The notes below the pieces were generated by a model, which was not told the origin of the DNA, made no database searches, and saw only the letters and a list, made by a program, of their open reading frames with translations. Made by a program: the position numbers and the translations under genes. A DNA stretch of 64,000 bases from Atrichornis clamosus. Lineage: Eukaryota > Chordata > Aves > Passeriformes > Menuridae. Of this stretch, positions 12,041 through 25,441 are shown one piece after another (the first letter of the stretch is position 1; each line of letters begins with the position of its first letter). The DNA lies in assembly GCA_013400975.1 (NCBI GenBank), contig WBMZ01008694.1, positions 62,001 to 126,000 of the forward strand, written 5' to 3'.

Positions 12041-12400
12041 CCTCCTCCTGGAATTCTGATTAGTTACATGAACAGAAGTGACTTTAGTATTAATGATGCC
12101 ATTACATACTACACTGAGCCCATTAATAAATTAATAATGCTGTGTCTTGTTTGTTTATAAATGAGGCTTACTGAGGGCTGTTTCAAATGAAAAATACCAC
12201 TGATTGCTTGTAATTTAATCTAGTGAGTTTTTATGCATGTGAGGCAAAGTCAATTAGCTCTAGCTGAGATATTTCTAACTTCCAACTAGATTTCAAGTTT
12301 AATGCAAATAATGGCAACTTGAAAAAATGGGAAAAATATTGCCAAAATTCTTTTGTTTTAATAGCCTCTTTTAATAGTTATTTCTATTTTGAAACATGAC
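12041..12400. promoter_or_regulatory. Candidate conserved non-coding element, ATTA-dense
   Basis: ATTA/TAAT cores are dense here: for example, TTAATTTT, a CCATTAATAAATTAATAATG cluster near 12119-12139, TTTAATGC and CAATTAGC. Octamer-like ATGCAAAT is present near 12302. The sequence lacks simple-repeat structure and has a balanced, complex texture. Many vertebrate developmental enhancers look like this, but AT-rich DNA gives ATTA by chance too. The call is inference; conservation has not been tested. Confidence 0.25.
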
Positions 12401-14551
12401 TGTCTTTATAACTTCTTCTAGTGTGTCTGAAAAGAATATTTTATTTTTTAATGTAGTCCTAAATTTGAAATATATTTAGATTTTGTTGACCTGATCTAGC
12501 ACTAAAATCTGGAATTTTCCTGTAATACATGATACAATGTCATTAGGCAGCACAATTTGTCAACAAAAGCCTGTAAACTGCAAAGTTGTTCAAGCCTTTA
12601 TTTTCTTCTTTCTTTGTCAGCTTTTTGCATTGTTGATTGATTTGCTGTAGTGCTGCTGTCAGTAGTTTACCAATAGTCTGGTAGAATCTCATGACTGGCA
12701 TTTTGCCTTTTTAAAAACCATCTCATTGCTGCAGTAAAGAATTTGAACCTCTAAATCAGCTATCATAGCTGTTAGCCTTCCTTTATTATTATTAATGTGC
12801 TCTTGGGAAAGGAATATTGAACAATAACTAGGAGCAAGTAAAGTACTGGAATAAGCCTGAAAAGGTCAGTCTCTAGGCAAGAGGCCTTTCGTATGTTATC
12901 TCTATTTATTTCTATGTTCTAATATAGTAACATGCATGAATTTCTATTTTTAAATGAAGTTTAAATTGCTGCTACAGATCAAACTCTTAAAAAAAATCAG
13001 TAATTATTTGCAAACCACGCCTCAGCAGCATGGGTGATATTCAGTTTAATTCTTAACCACTTTAATTTAATGTTTTTACATGTCTTTTGTTAAAAGTGAT
13101 GACAAATATTGTGAATATATTTCCACATAATTATAGAAAAATATTGAAGATTGGGAAAAATGTGACACTTTTATTCTGTAAGTTCTATTTGTTAAATGTA
13201 GATTCAATGCAATTTTATCTTATGCCTAAGGGACCTTAGTTGAAGAAAGTGATGAAAGAATTTGAAAGAAACTTTGGAAAAATTGATACTTCATAGCAAG
13301 GAACTGCAATATGCAGAAATACTTCTAGAGAAAATCCATTTAAGCACTGTGTGATGCTGTGGGATATAAAATGTTTTAACATTATTTTTTAATCTCTTGC
13401 AGGTAGGTGCATTGTTATGATCAAGGACCAGTAAAGCTAATGCAAATCTGTAGGAGTATTAAGTGATCATGCAAGAATTCTCTCTTTTTAGTCCTGAGTA
13501 GTAATAAAATAATGAAATAGCTTTGATATAAAATATTTCAGTGGTTTATTTCTCTATTTATCTAATGTGAATCTATTAATGTATTGTTCTTCTGGCAACG
13601 TGTATTCTAGAAGATCAGACAACATAAGATGCTTTAAAAATTTTCACTACTCAATCTTAAAGGTAGATTTTCCTTCCAGTAACAGTCTGCATATACATGT
13701 TTTGTGTGCCTGAGATACCAGTGCTGGTATATTTGTAAGATGCTTTAGAGGCTGCACATTCCTCATTCATTCAACCCTGAAGGTCACTGCTGATCTCTGT
13801 GTTTATGTGAAATAATGAAGTATAGAAAATGCATCTGTTTTAAGCTTTTAAAGGCTAATTATCCCATAAAGGAATTTGTAGCTAAGTGGATTTTTTGAAA
13901 TTATGGGAGGGGAGAAGGGCTGCAGATAGGAAGTTCGATGAGCTGAGAAGGTGGCAGTGAAAAGTTGTTCTTCAACTGAGTATTTTTTGTCAAATTTTTT
14001 AGATTTTGGTCAATGTTTAAAAATTAAAACCATCCCATAGAGCATTAATGTGATATAGAAGGCAAAGAACAGTTGTTTTTAAAGAAATATTTTGAAAACC
14101 CCAACAATATTAATTATAAAAATTTAGACGCCCTTCCTTTTCTGTTCCTTTATGTCTAAGTTGCATGTATATATTTATATTACCCAGGTGACAGCTGGTA
14201 GCATGTCTTGTTAGAAAATGAGAGCAAATATTGTTTATTAGCACTACTTAGAACTGAATAAATGCTTTCTAGTAGGTTGTGACAATTGGAAAATATTGTA
14301 CATTTACTAAGCTGAAGATGAAACCAGTCTTCTTCATTAACCATTTAACAGTAAATGTAAATGCAGGCATATTTAGGATTATTTAGAGGTATTGCATGTT
14401 CTACATCGAATTTATAAGTCACAGATTCTAATGTGATTTCAGAAGAGACATTCCTTTTTATTAAACTCTGTACTCTTTAGTATCATTTTGCCAAACAACC
14501 CGAGAAGTTTTATTGCCAAAACTTTAATTCAGCACAGTTTTTCTTTTCCAG
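12401..14551. other. Unique AT-rich DNA, intron-like, with possible conserved blocks
   Basis: Long complex AT-rich sequence lacks recognisable repeats. The intervals 12590-12870 and 14160-14420 have the same enhancer-like texture as 12041-12400. A combined acceptor-donor motif lies at 13391-13408 and is listed separately. No coding frame was seen. Confidence 0.4.
13391..13408 (+). other. Candidate recursive splice site (CAG|GTAGGT)
   Basis: A pyrimidine-rich tract runs into TTGCAG, immediately followed by GTAGGTG, so a 3' splice site abuts a 5' splice site with no exon between (junction 13402/13403). Juxtaposed AG|GT motifs of this type serve as recursive splice points in some very long vertebrate introns. 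The motif also occurs by chance. It would matter only if a plus-strand gene spans this window. Confidence 0.2.
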
Positions 14552-14604
14552 CATCTAGCAGCATCACCTTGGGAAATCTGGGATGACTGAATTAAATTGA
14601 AACA
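14552..14604 (+). other. Candidate 53-nt non-coding exon
   Basis: The tract TTTTTCTTTTCCAG is followed by 53 bases and then by GTAAGT, a consensus donor. All three frames contain stops, so an internal coding exon is excluded. It could be a 5' UTR or lncRNA exon, or a pseudo-exon. Pairs of good-looking splice sites are common in introns. Confidence 0.2.
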
Positions 14605-16084
14605 GTAAGTCTCGACGAGGTGATTTTTCTTTAGCAGACTAACCAAGGAAGGTGCAGGAAAAAAAATCTCTTGAACAGGTAACATTTTGGGAAGTCACTT
14701 TACAGTGACCTCTCAGTTCCCCTCTCTCCAGAGAGTAGTTTGTAGTAAAATTATTTCATGCAGAACAGCCCATTTCTCTTGGCTACAATGATCTTTTGCT
14801 TTTTGGTTTTTCGTTTTCTTTCCCATGGGTGAGATGGAGAGAAGAAATTGTGGTGGAGAAGATTAACAGGGCTAATTTTCATAAGCTAGAATTCACAGAT
14901 GGCAGAGGAAAGGGTGGGTAACCCCATTTTCACTACTGTAGAGTACGTATGCACAGTATTAATGTAAGTGTGTCTCACACCTCTATTGTACAGTAGGTGT
15001 ACATGGAGAGATTTGTTTGCCACGTAATCCATCTTCATATTTGAGCCAGGCCCTCACTGCTTTTCTATCTTGATACCCTTACTTGGTATAAATGCTCTAA
15101 ACTTAGTTTGAAAGGATAGAAACCATTACAGGACTCTGTCCATATAAACAGAAAAAATACTTAGGATTAGTTTGGAATAAAGCTTTAGCCAGTCCATTGG
15201 GATTGTTCTTAATCCTCTATGTGTGACTTGTGTTTAAGGATAATACTTATGTATATTTGAAGATTTTATTGCTCAGCAGTGCTTACTCTGTACTTCCTCT
15301 GATAACTTTTTCGGGCAGGTGTCTTTGCAGAACCTTCCCACTCAAGTTTTCTGCTTTAATGCAGTAACCAGCCATAATTATTGTAAAAGCTAAAGGCCAT
15401 ATTTAGTCTTCAGTGATGTCAGTGTGATCAAACCTAAAATGAGTGAAATTCATATAACGTATATTTTACGGAATACGTAAGGTTATCCATGATTTCAAAA
15501 TTTTCTCTGGTCATGAATTTGGGGAGTTACATTGTTAAGAGGTGTTTTGAGGAATCATCCATGTTATCACATGTGATGGAATGGGTTTTACTTGCGTGTT
15601 AGTTAGCAAATTAAAATGGCTGATAATAGGTGCAATATTTTTGCCTTTTAAAATTTACCACTATTCTATCCAGAAACTTTGCAAGTCTTCCAGTCCATTC
15701 ATCTGGGAAATAGAAATGTCTGTTTTTCAGTGATAGTAAAGACATCCTTTACAGACACAGATCAGGACTTCAGAGGATCTGACAGCTGGGCATGGTTAGA
15801 AAAGCTGAGATTAGCAAAATGTTTTGATTTTCACACTGTTTCACATTGCCAGCCCGTTCTAGACTCTGCTGGACCTGGAGTTTTTTTCAGTGAGACCTCT
15901 TGTCTCTGGGATATTTGTAGTTCAGAATCGTCAATGAATTTGGATCCATGAGTGGGAAATGGAATGATACAAGTTTAATTCCTCAAGATTGAATCAGTAG
16001 CTTTTAGTAACTTGTACATAGATACTTAGTGATTCAAAGCATCCCCAACAATGAAACACCCCATGCCCAAAAGAACCCCCAAAC
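14605..16084. other. Unique DNA, no gene seen
   Basis: One plus-strand frame of 90 codons (15679-15951) has no splice sites and no recognisable domain. Nothing else is supported. Confidence 0.5.
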
Positions 16085-16122
16085 AAAAAAAAAAAAAAAC
16101 CCCAAACCCCTAAACCCCTCCC
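16085..16122 (-). repeat. A15 run plus telomere-like C-rich tract (minus-strand G4)
   Basis: Fifteen A residues (16085-16099) are followed by C4-A3-C4-TAAA-C4-T-C3 (16100-16122). Read on the minus strand this is four G runs of 3, 4, 4 and 4 with loops of 1, 4 and 3 bases. That fits the canonical G-quadruplex rule. The spacing resembles a degenerate telomere repeat (GGGTTA-like), although no exact TTAGGG unit is present. Confidence 0.8.
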
Positions 16123-18490
16123 AACAAAATTGAAAACCAACCAAACTCTTTTTACTCCCAAATGGCCATCTACACAATCCCATTTTCTCTCTGGGTGGTG
16201 TGTTTGCTATTTCTTTTTCTACAAGGCTGTCTACAAGTGGGGAGAGAGAAACTGCATGTCTGGCAGCAGTTTCCATTTCCAGACTTTCATAGTTCTGACA
16301 TAAGCCCCACTAGCATTCAGACTGAGAGGAGGATTTTAACTGTCTGCTAGTGATGATGTTTATTTATTTGTTTTTAATGGCTTGATTCTTAATTGAAATA
16401 CCAGTTAAGGTGGCCCAAGCACAGGAACCTTAAGTCTTGTAAGTAACTTCTTACTTTGTCATCTAAGGCAGATTGTATTTAGCTTGTGAGTGGGACTATG
16501 TGAAGCTCTGCTTGTGTTTTTTTCCCCAATGCAGTCCTGTTTGAATTGGGTTAGAAAGGAGGCTTCCCCTTAAAGGGAAGAACAAGTCTGTTTATTTAGT
16601 AAAAATAAAGGTGTTGAATCTCTTTCATATGCATTTTATATGCCTCCTGCATGCCAACTGTAGGACATTTCAGGTTTTCAAAAGTGAATTACAAAGATAT
16701 CTTTGAAGTTGGAAGATATTTAAATGTCTTTTTTTAAGTGCTTCTGTATTCTGTACATTGGCATCCTAATTTTTCCTGCATTCCTCATCATGCATTCTTT
16801 TTTCCTTCACAAAGAGAAGTTTTACAGTGCATCTAGTCAAATGTCAGGAGGTGATGCACCACTGAAAATGTGTCAGGGAAATCTTTTACTAAAGGTCTGT
16901 TGAAAAATACGTGGAACAGCTGCAGAGGAAAAACATTGTCTCATTCTCACTGTTCTTCTTGATTCACAAAAATCTAGTTTGGAGCTTTGAGTTTAGAGAA
17001 ATTCTGCCAAAATCAAGAAATGGCACATAAAGCCACAAAAAATAATGGTTCCCCCCTTTACTGAAATATGTTTCTGATATGAGAAGAATATGAAGACAGC
17101 TACTTATGGGCTGGCCAGGTGTGGGGTGCCCAGAGTTCCGGTCATTGGGCAAATTCATGATTGCAGGTATGGTCCAAGAAGGAGTCACTTTTCATGTGGC
17201 CAACTGAAAGGTCAGATCCCCTTCTGATCAGAGCCCTCCTCTTCCCTCTCCAGCTTGGCTTGGCATGGGCATTTACAAGTAGCTCTGAAATCTGCCTGTC
17301 TCGGTGCACAGAAGCTATGTTCTATATTTAAATACTTGATTTGAAACATCTACATTTAAAACACAACATGTAAAATCAAATTAATGTGAAAATTGTAACT
17401 GATGTTAGGGATAGGGCAACATTAATACTTTTCTAGAGGTTAATTCTGGAAGGCATAAAGAGTGCATGCCTATAGCAGGTTATGAGGGCAGAAAACTCAC
17501 AAAAGGTGTTGTGTCTTAGAAATTTGCCAACTGCCAAATTTTTCAGGCTCTTAGAAAATGGAACAAAAGCTATCTGTAATAAAAGCAAGAACTCATCCCT
17601 AATTGGCTTTTCTATTTAATTTAGAGTGCATTAAAAAAAGGCTGGTCTGAAGCTCAATAGTACCATCATTTTCCTCATGGTTGCTTTGTTTTGAGCAAAT
17701 CTCAGGACAAAGCAGATAAAAAGAAAGTAAAAAGAAATATTTTCTTTTTGAAGCTTGCAGGAATATCTCCTTTTCCTTTTCTCTTCACCAGTTCCATCAG
17801 AGTGAACTTGATATATTTTCCCAAGGAATTAAATTCACTGAAAACTGGAGTTTACTCTGGAAGAACTTGAGACCTTCCCCTCTTTTATTTCTCTAATGAA
17901 AAAATACTTGCTGTGGGTTTTTTTGTTAGTGGTGTCTTTTTGTTTTGTTTTGTTTGGGTTTTTTTTAATTTAGTTCAGAGGCACTAAGAGGGAGTCTTTT
18001 GTTAAAATAGGAGGTTGTCCGGATGTTTTAACCAGATATTTTTTCTCCTTCCCTGCTACTTACTATGATGCTGACTGGCTGCACCTGCTCATGCCCCTTG
18101 CTAAGAAATGCCAATTTTATTCTTTTGCTATGATTTGTTTATAGTCTTTGGAGCATTTTAGACTCCCTCAGACTCCAAATAAAGTATTTATTTAAATATA
18201 GCATTTGCTATTGTCTTACATTCCTTGTAGCATTACCAGATAAATCTAGCATTCTTTTGTCCTCTGTGTGTTTAGATTTTATTATGTTGCAAGTCGTATT
18301 ATCCTTATTACATATTACCATGCACTGGGAATTCCTACTGTATTTGCAGATATGGTACTGCTATCTCAAATTGTTATAGAATAAATAATAGAAATACTGG
18401 CTTGCTTGTCCCCTTGATTCCTGGACTCTTGACATTTAGTACTGATATACCACTGATTTTTCTTCATTTTTTCCTGTTGATTAAATGAAT
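16123..18490. other. Unique AT-rich DNA with T/G low-complexity tract
   Basis: No gene or known transposon is recognised. A T-rich tract with TTTTG units lies at about 17912-17970. The remainder is complex AT-rich sequence. Confidence 0.55.
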
Positions 18491-18990
18491 TTTTCTTTAT
18501 GCTGGTGTTATTGGGGGCCAGGAAGATCTGACTGCTCCACCAGTGAAGGTTGGCTGGGAACACCACATTGTAACAAGGCAGGTGACCGTCACAACAAGGA
18601 ACCAGGGTGCTGAGTGGTGAGTCAGGGCTGGGATTAGGTCTGGAGACAGTGGTCAGGGCCACACTCTGACCACTGATTTCCCAGCAAGTCCAAGTGAGTT
18701 GGGACATGGCTGAAGCTGAGCCAGAAGGTCTGGGCCAGGGTGAAGACCAGGGTGGTGGGAGAACAGGCACAGACACAGTCACAGCCCAACGGTGGTGCAG
18801 CAGTGAGGGGAGCCAGTGGTACGGCCCTAGTCAAGAAGCTGCTCCCAAGGAACTGGTGGCCCAGAACCTGCCTTACAGTTTTCTTCACAATGATGCTTCT
18901 CAGCAGTGGCTGAGTTTGGACTCATCTGCTAAGCTGGACTTGGCTTAAAGCTCTTGAGAAAGATGTATTCAGGGCCCTCACAGTGGCACA
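18491..18990. other. GC-rich block abutting a CR1 tail
   Basis: About 500 bases of clearly higher G+C content carry open frames of 138 codons (minus) and 84 codons (plus) at overlapping positions, which argues for composition rather than coding. The edges show no inverted termini or duplication that I can identify. An unclassified LTR, a pseudogene or a local regulatory island are alternatives. Confidence 0.3.
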
Positions 18991-19023
18991 AGTTTAATTT
19001 CTTCTCATTAGTGTGAATCCCTC

Positions 19024-19172
19024 ATCACAGGATCATGGAAGGGCTGAGGTTGGAAGGGGTCTCTGGAGGTCATCTCACCCAACCCCCCAGCTCAAGCATA
19101 GCCACCTAGAGCAGGCTGCCCAGGACTATATCCAGATGGTTTTTGAGTGTCTCCAAGGATGGAGATACAACC
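19024..19172 (-). mobile_element. CR1 LINE 3' fragment, minus strand
   Basis: Plus-strand text runs TCACAGGATCATGG, then 'ctgaggttggaaggggtctc', 'ggaggtcatctcacccaac', 'agagcaggctgcccagga' and 'gtctccaaggatggagat'. This is the reverse complement of a CR1 3' end, so the element is on the minus strand. Only about 150 bases remain. The terminal octamer repeat has decayed to the CACAGGATCA motif at the left edge. Confidence 0.85.
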
Positions 19173-22100
19173 CAATTAAAAGCTGTACTGGTTTCTTAAA
19201 CATTGGCACCCAGGAGCTAATTAGCTCACTTCCAGCAACCAGACAGATTGTAAGAGATACACCCATGTAGTTTTCTGTATTCAGTATAGAGCAATAGTCC
19301 CCAGCCCGTAGCCACAGCTGGAAATGCTGAGCAAGAAGTGTAGGACACAACAGTGTATTTTCCCTTTCTAAGTCTAATTTTTTTTTAGTTTTCTCTTTCT
19401 CTTCTACCTCCCATCCTCTGTAAGGGGAATGTGAGGTTTTATGTGCAATAATGAGCTATCTGTGCATGTCATTTCTTCTTAGCTGAGCTTAGAAACCCAC
19501 ATGATCAAGAAAAATATCAAATGTCAACTTTATAGTATGAACTAATCTTGAGTGTTGAATAAACAACTTCTCATTTCTTAGGACACTGTGTTACCACACA
19601 GTCAGCTGCATGTTTGTGGTGTTTTCAGTTTTGTTCTTCAGAAAATGAATAGAAATATTTGATTAATTGTCTGTTGAAACAGACCCTGTTTGAGCTGTAT
19701 CATGGTTTTTTTCGAGTGTGTGCAGTCTGTTCCTCATGCTGTTTTATTTCTGCTTGCTGTCCCTCTTACATTCCACACTTCAGTTTTTTAACCCATATGC
19801 TTTCTCTCAGTAAAGTGGTTGAAGACCTGTTAGATTTACCTTTGTAATTGGATAGAGTGGGTCTTTGTGTTTCTGTCAAACTTGATGTTTAGTCTGCTTT
19901 TGTCGTTGAATTATCTTTTTCTTGAAGACTTAACAAAATGAATATACAGTAAGTGACAAAATTAAATACAAAGCCACTGAGCATGGTTCTAGGCACTGAC
20001 TTGAGCATGTTCCTTTTTTTTGTCTTCTTTTCCAGCCTTCATCCAATATAACACAAAGAATTTGTTGGCTGAAAAATAATAACAGGAGTCAGAGAAATAA
20101 TGGATGTGCATATGTTTTTGGGAGGAAGATTTTAAATATACTTGGGGTATTTTTACCTTTATACTTTTTATCAGGAAACCTATAAGTAAATTATGGCAAT
20201 GAGTCACCTAAACAAGTCCTAAGGAAACAAAAGAGGAACAAAATGCATTATACATGCTAGAAAATCATGCTGTGTTGGAATTTCCCATGTTAAAAAGCTG
20301 TTTTCCTGAACTTTGTAGGGGAGAAACCTCAGTAGTCCTGTGCTGTGAGCTTGTAGAAATTATGGGTACTGTGCTGGAAATTTAGCTGCCATGGAGTTTA
20401 AGTGTCATTTCTTGTCCTGTGCTAGAGTGCTTTATAGTTGTAGTCCTAGGCATAAGTACAAGGTTTACTTAGCAAATGTTCTAGAAAAGTTCAGGTCCTT
20501 CATAGCTGTGAAAAAGATATTTTAATCTTTATTATTTCAACAAACTCATATTTCCATAAAAATAATGGTCATATCTCTTATAAAACTCACCTAGGGTGGG
20601 TGAGAATTGTTGGGTTTGTGCGTTTCTTTGTTTTATCAGCAGTTCATGTCTAGAGGAAGCCTGGCATATTACTGGAATTTAATGGTTGAAAGGATTACGG
20701 CATCTTATAGTGTTGTGCTTTTACCAGCACCTATTTAAGTCCTGTATAAATTTGAAAAAAAAATTGTGACCTGCTAAAAGCTCAACCCCCCCCCCTCCTT
20801 CCTGTAATGTATGACTTGCAGTCTGAAAACCTTAAAACTGAGATTTGACATTGAAAGTTCAAATGTTTAAAAAAGTTTTAAAACAATAAAGGAAGAAGAA
20901 AAACTAAGAATTTTTCCTAAATAAATAAAGAAAATGCTTTAGGCAAAAGTCTAATTTAAGAAAGCGAGCCAAAAATTGACAGTTCTCATTTAGGTAATGT
21001 TTTCTAGTTGAAGAGTTGATATTCATTTAAACAAAGCCATGATTCCTTTGGAGACAAGGTTGTTTTGACAAACCATTTTAATGTTATGACAGCAAACTTT
21101 TGAAAAATGAAATGTTGCTCAGATGATATCCTTACAGATATCTGGCAATGGTTTATGAAGCTATTGGGGTGTTGTTAGTTAACCAAAAATTAATACTTGT
21201 CTAGCAGTAAAAGAGCAAATTTGCATTGATGATCATTAATGTTGGTATAATTTTGAAATGGAAGAATGTTTGAATGGTCTTATTCCACACTGTTAAATCC
21301 AATCCCAATGTCTTGATTGTTTGTTTGTTTAATTATACTTAGATTAAATTCAAAACAGCCAGCTGATCTTAGCAGCTGGTAAATATTTACTGCTCATTTG
21401 CCAAATTCCTCAGAGCATAAATTTTTGCTTTTTCTCTGTCCTGATACTTAGTGGATAAGAATTCATTCCTCAAAAATTGCACTGTAGGAAGTAGCAAGGG
21501 TGGCAGGGAGCCTAGGAATTCTAGATACTCCTCTTGCATATGAAAAATATATGTGGAAATTTTGGGAACATTCGAGGGCTGGATAATCTGCATGTCAAAC
21601 ATAAAATCTGTCTCCCTGGAAAATGCACCAAGACTTGAGTGAACAGGTGGTCATTATTAGTGCTTTTACTGGGGTGTACCTGTGCCCATGCTTGTTACAG
21701 CTCTGTTTAGCACAGCTTCATCCAACAGGCTTGGTATTTAGGAAGCAATAGGAATATTGGAAGAGATATGCAAGTTGGATTTGTGTGCTGAACCAGTAGT
21801 CATAATACAACAGTGAAAGCCACCTGACATTTGCTTTAGAAAGTGCAGAGGAAAGATATTTACTTTTTGAATCATCCCTCAGCCATTGGGTATATGGATG
21901 AATCTGTTCTAGGAAAATGTGATGGAGTGTTGTTCACCAGTAAAAGGTGTTATCTGTTCAGGAAGAACGGAGGACTGTGTTTTGGGTTATTGCACAGCAC
22001 AACTCCAGGTACTTGTGTCCCATGAAGAAAAAGTATGTTTGAGAGGTATGTGGCCTAGAATGAACAATTTAGAAGACAACGCAATTGATCATTAAAGTCC

Positions 22101-25100
22101 AGTAAGCCATAAAACTCTAAGCATACATGAAGGGATGTATGTGCCTGGGTTTTTTTGGTTTTGACACAGAATAAAATTAATGTATGAAATTTAAGGGGCA
22201 AAAACATTTTGTCAGAAAGTCAAATAACCTGCTTGGCTCCTGAGCAGAAGGAAAGTTTCATGAACTTGGAATCTATATTGCATTTTTTCTGGTTTGTTTT
22301 ACTTTTTCTTCCCAATTACTTTTTTGAGATGGGGAAACAAGGTTGGAACTTGATGAGGTGTTTTTCATGGAAAAAAAAATCAACTTATTTATAGTCAAGT
22401 TACCAATTATATGAAATGAACTAACTGAAATGTCTAGATAAACATGTAAAAGTTTTAGCAGTGTACCTACTTTATCTACAGTAATATTAGATGCTTTTAA
22501 CACTGCTAGTTGGCAAAATATAGAAAAAAATCTAGCTTTCTAAACAAAGGGAACTTACACTTGACAGTATGTCTTGGAATTCAAGAGTTTGTATTTAAGT
22601 GGGATGGATATTTTGGGGTCTTATTAATGTCATCTGGAGCTGTGCATTAAAAAGAGAAAGGTAAACAGTTCCCAGATATTACAGTGTGATAAATAATGAA
22701 CAGAGGGCACAACTGATCTGTCTTTCCTGTGGTACTTTCCTCAGTAAGGCAAGCACAGGATATTTTGCATTATTCATGAACTCCTTTATGGTATTGACTG
22801 AGTCCAATCCCCTATCTTGCAAACTTTTGGTTTCTTTTACAACATGCATCTCCTTTCAAAACAAGATTATTTACTTTTGCCACAGCTTGGTTAATTCAGG
22901 ATGAATCTGGCTGAATGGTCAGAGGGATGGTCATAGGGAAATGAAGAACCCTTCATTCAACCCTGCCTTGGCTTAATATTTCATAAAAGAGTGAATTGCA
23001 TTGTGCCCCAGAGAACATGAAATTTCAGATCCTGCCTCTAAAAACACATCTACAAAGAAATTTTCACTGAAGCATTCATTCAGAGGTTTTGTTTTTTCCC
23101 TTTTCCCTTTTGCTGTTTCTTTCATAATTATATGTTAATGCTGATCCTGCTCTCCTGACTGGCACTTCAGTGCCTCAAGGCGTTTGGGTATGGGTTGTAA
23201 CATTAGTAAATTGCCACATGTATGGAAATTGCCCATTTGCCACCAACACTGTATCAGAGAGGCAGCAGGAGGTCCTCACTTCCCTTCATATGTGCTCTTA
23301 AGTTAATGCTTTTATTAGCAGGGAACTGTGAAGAGGAATATCAGGTTTTATTCTCAGGCTATTTTGCTGTGAGCTTTGCTGTCAACTTTCGCAGTGCTTT
23401 TTGGCACAGTCTCAACATTTAGTGAAAACCACTTAATTAGCGTCTGTTTAAAATATAGTTTTGGAGTTAGGATACTGTATTTGATGGCCTCTTTTAATTC
23501 CTGTTGCTTGTAAACATAATGTTTTCAAAAATACAAATGCAAAAGGTCATAATGAAAAACCAGGTGCATTGACTTACCTGAAGTAAAGTACCTTTTACAA
23601 ATATTTTATGTGTATTTAATACCTAAGTATTAAGTTCATGCTGTGCATTTAATTTTTAATGTAGTAACTAGATAATACCAATGAGTTTATTTTTATAACT
23701 GGGTTTTATTCATTTGTATGTCTTTGCCAGAAAAAAAGTTATATGAAATAAACATTTACCAATGTTACACTTTGAAAAGTATATACAAAAACCACCCCAA
23801 AACTACAACAACATAGATGAGTAATTTGAATTGCTTCAGGATTTTATATAACTTATGTGATTTTACAGCTTCAGAAAAGGAGTAGCAAATCAGAGACCAT
23901 CCTAAAGCACTTCATTGCATAAAAACTATGATTAAACAGTGACTTAATATTTCATGCTATAATTTATTTTCTCCTGTGAATCTCATTTGTTTATTATACA
24001 GAAAATTAGTGGTTCTATTGTGCTAATTATTTTCTATAAAGCAGGAAGAATATGCTGCTAAGGGGAAGAAATTGTATACTGGCCTTACGACATCTTCTGA
24101 TGCAGTTTTCAGATAGCGTTTGGATTTTCAACAGATAAAACAATGGTTATGTTCTTACTACGTACACCACTGGGAGATAAATAGTAGAATTTATCCATAC
24201 CTAGCTAATGGAGGAAAAAGGTACTTTCACTTGCAAAATACTGGTAGGATGGTAAGCCAGGAAATCACAGAGATCATGAGGGGAAAAAGACATGATTAGA
24301 AATGTTGGAAACATTCTTATGGCAGATAAAAAGCACAATAAAATAGAAAATGTGTAGAGATCCAACCTGAAAAAGAAGAAACAGTAATGCAGTATATAGA
24401 GGAAATGACAGCAGAAAATTAAAAAATGGGAACTGGGAAAGTCGCTGGGCAATGTGGAAGCCTAAAACAATAAATTTGTTTCCTACATTTTAAATCCTTC
24501 CACATAAAGATTAAAACTAATTTGAAATCAAATAATAGAAAATTGTAGTATCATCCCTTTTAAGTCCTTTGCACACACATATGTCTTCTAAAAAGTTTTC
24601 TCAGGATGTTTGAGAAGGTACTTCTGGAAAAGTTAACTGTATTGTTAGAAATATGATAAATTAATGTTAACATGGAACCTGGAGGTATCTGGATATTACT
24701 TATGTAGAAAGAAAATCTAGAACAGCAGATTTTGTTTAATATTGTGAAGGATGAGAGCTGTGAAAATCCTTGCTTAATGCTTAAAACATTACATGACCTG
24801 TAATCTGAAAGAACTGACATGCAACAAGTGTGTAAAGAGAGAGAGAGATCTTTTATTCTCTTGGAATGACTGGAAGAGTAAAAAACAGGGATTTAGTGTG
24901 CAGAGTACCTTTCCCAGACCTGTAGCACTTTGCAGAATGCCGTACTGTTAATATAGAAAAGACAAAGAGAACAGTAATTGTAGCTGGATGTTGGAGTACA
25001 GGTTTATATGTCAATGTTCCTTTTAATGTTTGGGCAGATATACTGCCTAATCTAATACAACAAAAATATCAAAGCAGGTAAACATTAGGTTTCCTCTGTT

Positions 25101-25441
25101 AGCTGGTACTGGCAACTGTGAGTGGCTCATATAGATATTTGTGTCACTTCCTTTCTTGTCATGTTTGTGCATCAGGTTTGAGTGTTATTACTTTTTGTCT
25201 TTGGTGAACAGCAGGCATTCCTGTGGAACTGATGGCTTCGGAGAGGTGCAGAAGGCCACTTAGCAGCCAATATAATTGATTCACATAACATTATCTTTGG
25301 CATATCTGTAGAATAAACCCAAGATCTCCTCACTTGATTTATTAACAGTGAACAGGCTAGCCCTGGGCATGTGTTAAGTCTCTGTTAACATCGGTCATGG
25401 CAAGATTCTCGCACAGTTTCAGCAATGGCAGTCTTTCTTAC
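19173..25441. other. Unique AT-rich DNA, no gene supported
   Basis: Simple features only: C10 at 20786-20795, TTTG units near 21317-21330, and a GA run near 24836-24848. A strong acceptor-like site lies near 20034, followed by about 50 open codons without a donor. Minus-strand frames at 21387-21602 and 24201-24452 are open but lack paired splice sites. Nothing can be called. Confidence 0.5.
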
